Below, in pieces: positions 61,137-64,000 of a stretch of 64,000 nt of DNA. Numbering within the stretch: position 1 is the stretch's first letter; the number at the start of each line of letters is the position of its first letter. Under the pieces are notes generated by a model. That model worked only from the letters and a program-made list of their open reading frames with translations. It searched no databases and was not told the DNA's origin. A program made the translations under genes and the position numbers. The DNA is from Planctomycetota bacterium. GTDB lineage: Bacteria > Planctomycetota > Phycisphaerae > Sedimentisphaerales > Anaerobacaceae. The stretch is taken from assembly GCA_019456145.1 (NCBI GenBank), contig VRUL01000010.1:62001-126000 (forward strand). Reading direction: 5' to 3'.

Positions 61137-63623
61137 ATGGCAAAAGCAGGCAAAAAGGACGTCAGGGAAATCGAGTACCAGAAATTCGCGACAAGGGAAC
61201 CTGAGCTTACGGTCCTTACCGACCATGCCCTAAAGCCGGAACAGACATACCGCGACAGCTTTAACATGAGGTATCGGCTGGGACCTGTGTTTGATATTGT
61301 TCGATATCCGGGTACCCGGACGCCAATGGCAATTGCGGTTTACGGGGATTGGGGAGCGGGTAAAACTACGGCGATGAAGTGGTTGCATGGACTGATTAAC
61401 GAGTGGAATAACAATGGACAGGCCAAAACAAAGATAAAAATCCGGCCGGTTTGGTTCTATCCGTGGAAATATTACAATAAGGAAGATGTTTGGCGCGGGC
61501 TGATTTCGGAAGTGATTATAAACAGTATCGACGTCAAGGGGGCAACGATACAAACGGTTAAAAACGCAGCCAGGCAGTTTGGTCTCTTTCTTGGAAGAAG
61601 TTTTTTGCATGTTTTAGCCGGAGTGAAACTAAAAGTCAAAGATCCGACTGATTCAGCGGAGGCGGAGATTGATTTAGCGAGTATCAAAGAGATATTGGCG
61701 GACTACAAAGAGGCTGCGCATCCTGAGCAGGCTTTTCTGAATGAATTTGAGAGTTCGCTGGAAACATGGATAAAGAATACTCTCGGCAAAGATGAACGAA
61801 TGGTAATCTTTATCGATGACCTCGACCGGTGTATGCCGGAGATTGCGCTGCAGGTGCTCGAGGCGCTCAAATTATACCTCAACATTGAGAAGCTTATCTT
61901 CATTATCGGTGTCGACAAGAAAGTTATCCAAGAACTGGTGGATAAGCACTACGAGGAGCTTGGGCTTAGTAAAGAAAAAAGCAAAAACTATCTGGCCAAG
62001 ATGTTTCAGGTGGAGGTGCAGGTCGAGCCGAGCGAACTGCAGATAAGCGATTTCCTTGATGAGCAGCTAAAAGAGATAACATACTGGAAAGAGCCTCACC
62101 TTTCAAAGGATGAAAGAAGACTGTTCCGCGGCCTTATTTTCAAATTAGCTGAGCGAAATCCCAGAGAGGTCAAACGCCTGATAAACAGCGCTCTGATGAT
62201 GGGCGCAGGCGCCATGATGAGCAGGACTAAAGACGAAGCTAATGATGGTATTCAGTTTAATCAGGGTTTGCAGCTATTTTTCGCCCGAAAGATTCTGGAT
62301 GATAGATTCACTATGGGCTCAGAAGTGGGCACCAAGCGTGGAATTGCTTTCTTCAGCCAATGGTCGGAGATTGTCTGTGCTGGCAAAGGAAAAGACAAGG
62401 ACTTTCCGTGCAGCATAAAAGTTCCTAAAGATTTTGGCAAAGAGATTCCAAAAGACATGGATTTAGAAGAAAAAACACAGAAACGTCTGGATAATACGTT
62501 TGCTAATTTCGCACCGGAAGAATACCAGCCTATATTGAAAAATCCGAGGTTTTCGGGGCTCCTGCATTTGCTTGGCGATGAGGACCTTGGCGAACTGATG
62601 CGGATTCCATATCCGGTTGAGGCCGCCGAGATTACCGCCGTGGTTGGAACAAGCAAGGATAAGGATATAATCCGTGAGGCCGTAGCACGTCAACTGGGTA
62701 AAAAGTCTGAGGATGTAACAAACGATGACTATAATAAGATTGATAAGTTAGATCTTAGGGATTCGGAGATTTCAGACCTTGAACCGATAAAGGGACTTAC
62801 CGGCTTGAAATGGCTTGACGTCAGGAGCACACAAGTCAGCGACCTTGAAACGATTAAGGGACTTACCAGCTTGGAACGACTTTACCTTAACGGCACAGAG
62901 GTCAGAGACCTTGAACCGATAAAGGGACTCACCAGCTTGCAAGAGCTTTACATTCACGACACACAGGTAAGCGATCTTGAACCGATAAGACAACTCGCCA
63001 GTTTGCAAAAGCTTGGCCTTCGCAACACACAGGTCAGCGACCTTGAACCGATAAAGGGACTTACCAGCTTGTATGCGCTGGACCTTCGCAACACACAGGT
63101 CAGCAACCTTGAACCGATAAAGCAACTTACCAGCTTGCTAAGACTTTACCTTAGCGGGACACAGGTCAGTGACCTTGAACCGATAAAGCAACTTTCCAGG
63201 TTACAAAGGCTTTACCTTGAAAACACACAGGTCAGCGACCTTGAACCGATAAAGCAACTTTCCAGTCTGGAACAACTTTACCTTGGAGACACGCAGGTCA
63301 GCGACCTTGAACCGATAAAGCAACTTACCAGATTGCAATGGCTTGTCCTTAGCGGCACACAGGTCAGCGACCTCGAACCGATAAAGGGACTTGCAAGCTT
63401 GGAAGTGCTTGGCCTTAACAGCACGCAGGTCAGCGACCTTGAGCCGATAAAGGAACTTACCAATTTGCAATACCTTGACATTGCCAGCACGCAGGTCAGC
63501 GACCTTGAACCGATAAAACAAATTACGAGCTTGGAACGGCTTCACCTTAGAGACACACAGGTCAGCGATGAGCAGGTAAAGGATTTGCAGAATAACCTGC
63601 CAAAGCTTGTAATTATGCGATGA
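61137..63623 (+). CDS. KAP-family P-loop NTPase fused to 12 leucine-rich repeats
   Basis: 828 residues from ATG 61137 (GAGAGG, 9 bases upstream); the frame opens at a TTG in 61110. The N-terminal KAP domain shows Walker A VYGDWGAGKTTAMKW (about 69-82), a Trp-rich segment (RPVWFYPWKYYNKEDVWRGL), Walker B MVIFIDDLDRCMPE (about 222-235) and FIIGVDKKVIQELV. No convincing membrane segment is inserted, unlike many KAP proteins. About 250-540 is helical. Residues 546-809 are 12 near-identical 22-residue LRRs (SDLEPIKGLTSLxxLxLxxTQV), then a cap. P-loop NTPase plus LRR recalls NLR-type sensors. KAP NTPases occur in phage exclusion (PifA). A TATAAT lies at 61093-61098. It stands alone. Confidence 0.9.
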   Translation: MAKAGKKDVREIEYQKFATREPELTVLTDHALKPEQTYRDSFNMRYRLGPVFDIVRYPGTRTPMAIAVYGDWGAGKTTAMKWLHGLINEWNNNGQAKTKIKIRPVWFYPWKYYNKEDVWRGLISEVIINSIDVKGATIQTVKNAARQFGLFLGRSFLHVLAGVKLKVKDPTDSAEAEIDLASIKEILADYKEAAHPEQAFLNEFESSLETWIKNTLGKDERMVIFIDDLDRCMPEIALQVLEALKLYLNIEKLIFIIGVDKKVIQELVDKHYEELGLSKEKSKNYLAKMFQVEVQVEPSELQISDFLDEQLKEITYWKEPHLSKDERRLFRGLIFKLAERNPREVKRLINSALMMGAGAMMSRTKDEANDGIQFNQGLQLFFARKILDDRFTMGSEVGTKRGIAFFSQWSEIVCAGKGKDKDFPCSIKVPKDFGKEIPKDMDLEEKTQKRLDNTFANFAPEEYQPILKNPRFSGLLHLLGDEDLGELMRIPYPVEAAEITAVVGTSKDKDIIREAVARQLGKKSEDVTNDDYNKIDKLDLRDSEISDLEPIKGLTGLKWLDVRSTQVSDLETIKGLTSLERLYLNGTEVRDLEPIKGLTSLQELYIHDTQVSDLEPIRQLASLQKLGLRNTQVSDLEPIKGLTSLYALDLRNTQVSNLEPIKQLTSLLRLYLSGTQVSDLEPIKQLSRLQRLYLENTQVSDLEPIKQLSSLEQLYLGDTQVSDLEPIKQLTRLQWLVLSGTQVSDLEPIKGLASLEVLGLNSTQVSDLEPIKELTNLQYLDIASTQVSDLEPIKQITSLERLHLRDTQVSDEQVKDLQNNLPKLVIMR
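62772..63563 (+). repeat. 12 tandem 66-bp repeats encoding leucine-rich repeats
   Basis: Each unit encodes SDLEPIK-x-LTSLxxLxLxxTQV. The DNA is highly conserved between units (for example CAGGTCAGCGACCTTGAACC), implying recent expansion or gene conversion and a potential for copy-number change. Confidence 0.92.
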
Positions 63624-63672
63624 CAGTCAATAGGTGAAAGATTGATGTCTGTGGGCGAATGGGAAAGTACTG

Positions 63673-64000
63673 CTAATCGGGCGTGTTCGGTCTTTTTCCG
63701 AAGATTGTCAGCGAATCCTTGATGACCGGCAGGGTCTTTATTTCGATCTTTGGATCGTAAGCATTTCCTGTGACCTCCATTCGTACAATCCCGCCGCCGA
63801 GGCCTTCGGCCAACGATTGTAAAACCGAAGGCTCAGCATCTGCAAGGCGCTTGCCGCGGGCGGTAAGAGTCAAATCCACATCCCTGGTTTTTAAGTCCAT
63901 GAAGCCTGAGCCGCTAAATGCAATCGCCTGGCCTGCCAAATCAAACTTCTCAAATAACACCCGGCCGTTTTTGATGTATGAATCAATGAGCATCCGCTCG
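63673..64000 (-). CDS. AsmA-like C-terminal domain protein (partial)
   Basis: The 3' end of a minus-strand gene that runs off the right edge of the window. The visible 106 or more residues contain RVLFEKFDLAGQAIAFSGSG, DLKTRDVDLTLTARG, GGIVRMEVTGNAYDPKIEIKT and a tail ...FGKRPNTPD. This matches the last repeat of AsmA/YhdP/TamB-type envelope proteins, which span the periplasm and carry lipids. The true start is outside the window. Confidence 0.6.
   Translation of the reverse strand, partial: ERMLIDSYIKNGRVLFEKFDLAGQAIAFSGSGFMDLKTRDVDLTLTARGKRLADAEPSVLQSLAEGLGGGIVRMEVTGNAYDPKIEIKTLPVIKDSLTIFGKRPNTPD

Noticed and set aside
62772-63545. Long minus-strand open frames opposite the LRR repeats
   Set aside because: They are repetitive mirror images of the LRR coding sequence, with no ribosome site and no independent protein features.
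1-64000. CRISPR arrays, complete insertion sequences, rRNA genes
   Set aside because: I looked for regularly spaced direct repeats with unique spacers, transposase motifs and rRNA landmarks and saw none. The 66-bp repeats at 62772-63563 are coding LRRs.

Overview
The window looks like a chromosomal segment of a Planctomycetota bacterium, probably class Phycisphaerae and near the Sedimentisphaerales. This is inferred from gene content, not from a database search. Pointers are six intact sulfatases with Tat-like leaders, PEP-CTERM proteins with a sigma-54 promoter, secreted proteins with short dockerin-like DxxGDxxVDxxD segments, GTP-type PEP carboxykinase, a planctomycete-style pseudopilin, an HNH-AP2 protein, and intergenic DNA full of palindromic repeats.

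Layout. 1-3.4 kb: end of a type IV pilus/type II secretion-like operon (PilO-like tail, ParA ATPase, PilP/GspC-like anchor, secretin). 3.8-7.0 kb: a REC-PAS-AAA-HTH sigma-54 activator, then palindromic candidate activator sites, a textbook sigma-54 promoter and a PEP-CTERM surface protein. 7-12.8 kb: MscS channel, OsmC-like protein, HNH-AP2 protein, RRM protein and CBS protein in repeat-rich DNA with many terminator-like hairpins. 12.8-16.5 kb: an AT-rich three-gene cassette (GHKL ATPase, unknown protein, B12-type radical SAM protein). 16.6-18.8 kb: a GltS-type transporter whose 3' end is amplified and decayed, then tRNA-His. 19.2-21.6 kb: a small island bounded by two copies of an intergenic repeat, holding a DUF2971 gene, a TIR-like gene and two related micro-ORFs. 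21.8-31.5 kb: PEP carboxykinase, then an MMPL exporter operon split by two nucleotidyltransferase modules, one with a frameshifted HEPN partner. 32-40 kb: a minus-strand polysaccharide locus (two sulfatases, GH43-CBM32-FN3, amidohydrolase, beta-helix protein). 40.4-45.3 kb: a small membrane protein, two PEP-CTERM paralogues, an exported FGE-like protein, a HEAT-repeat protein and a sugar isomerase. 45.3-61 kb: an M16 peptidase pair, a secreted unknown, four more sulfatases and one sulfatase fragment, a pseudopilin, a dockerin-like secreted protein, an isochorismatase-like protein and TrmB. 61.1-63.6 kb: a KAP-type NTPase fused to 12 leucine-rich repeats. The window ends in an AsmA-like gene.

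How the genes fit together. The sulfatases, GH43, beta-helix and amidohydrolase proteins suggest use of sulfated polysaccharide. The sigma-54 activator probably controls the PEP-CTERM gene next to it. Four accessory islands resemble defence or conflict systems: GHKL/unknown/radical SAM, DUF2971/TIR, MNT-HEPN and KAP-LRR. The first and last are the best candidates for undescribed systems; their functions are inferred only from domains and context.
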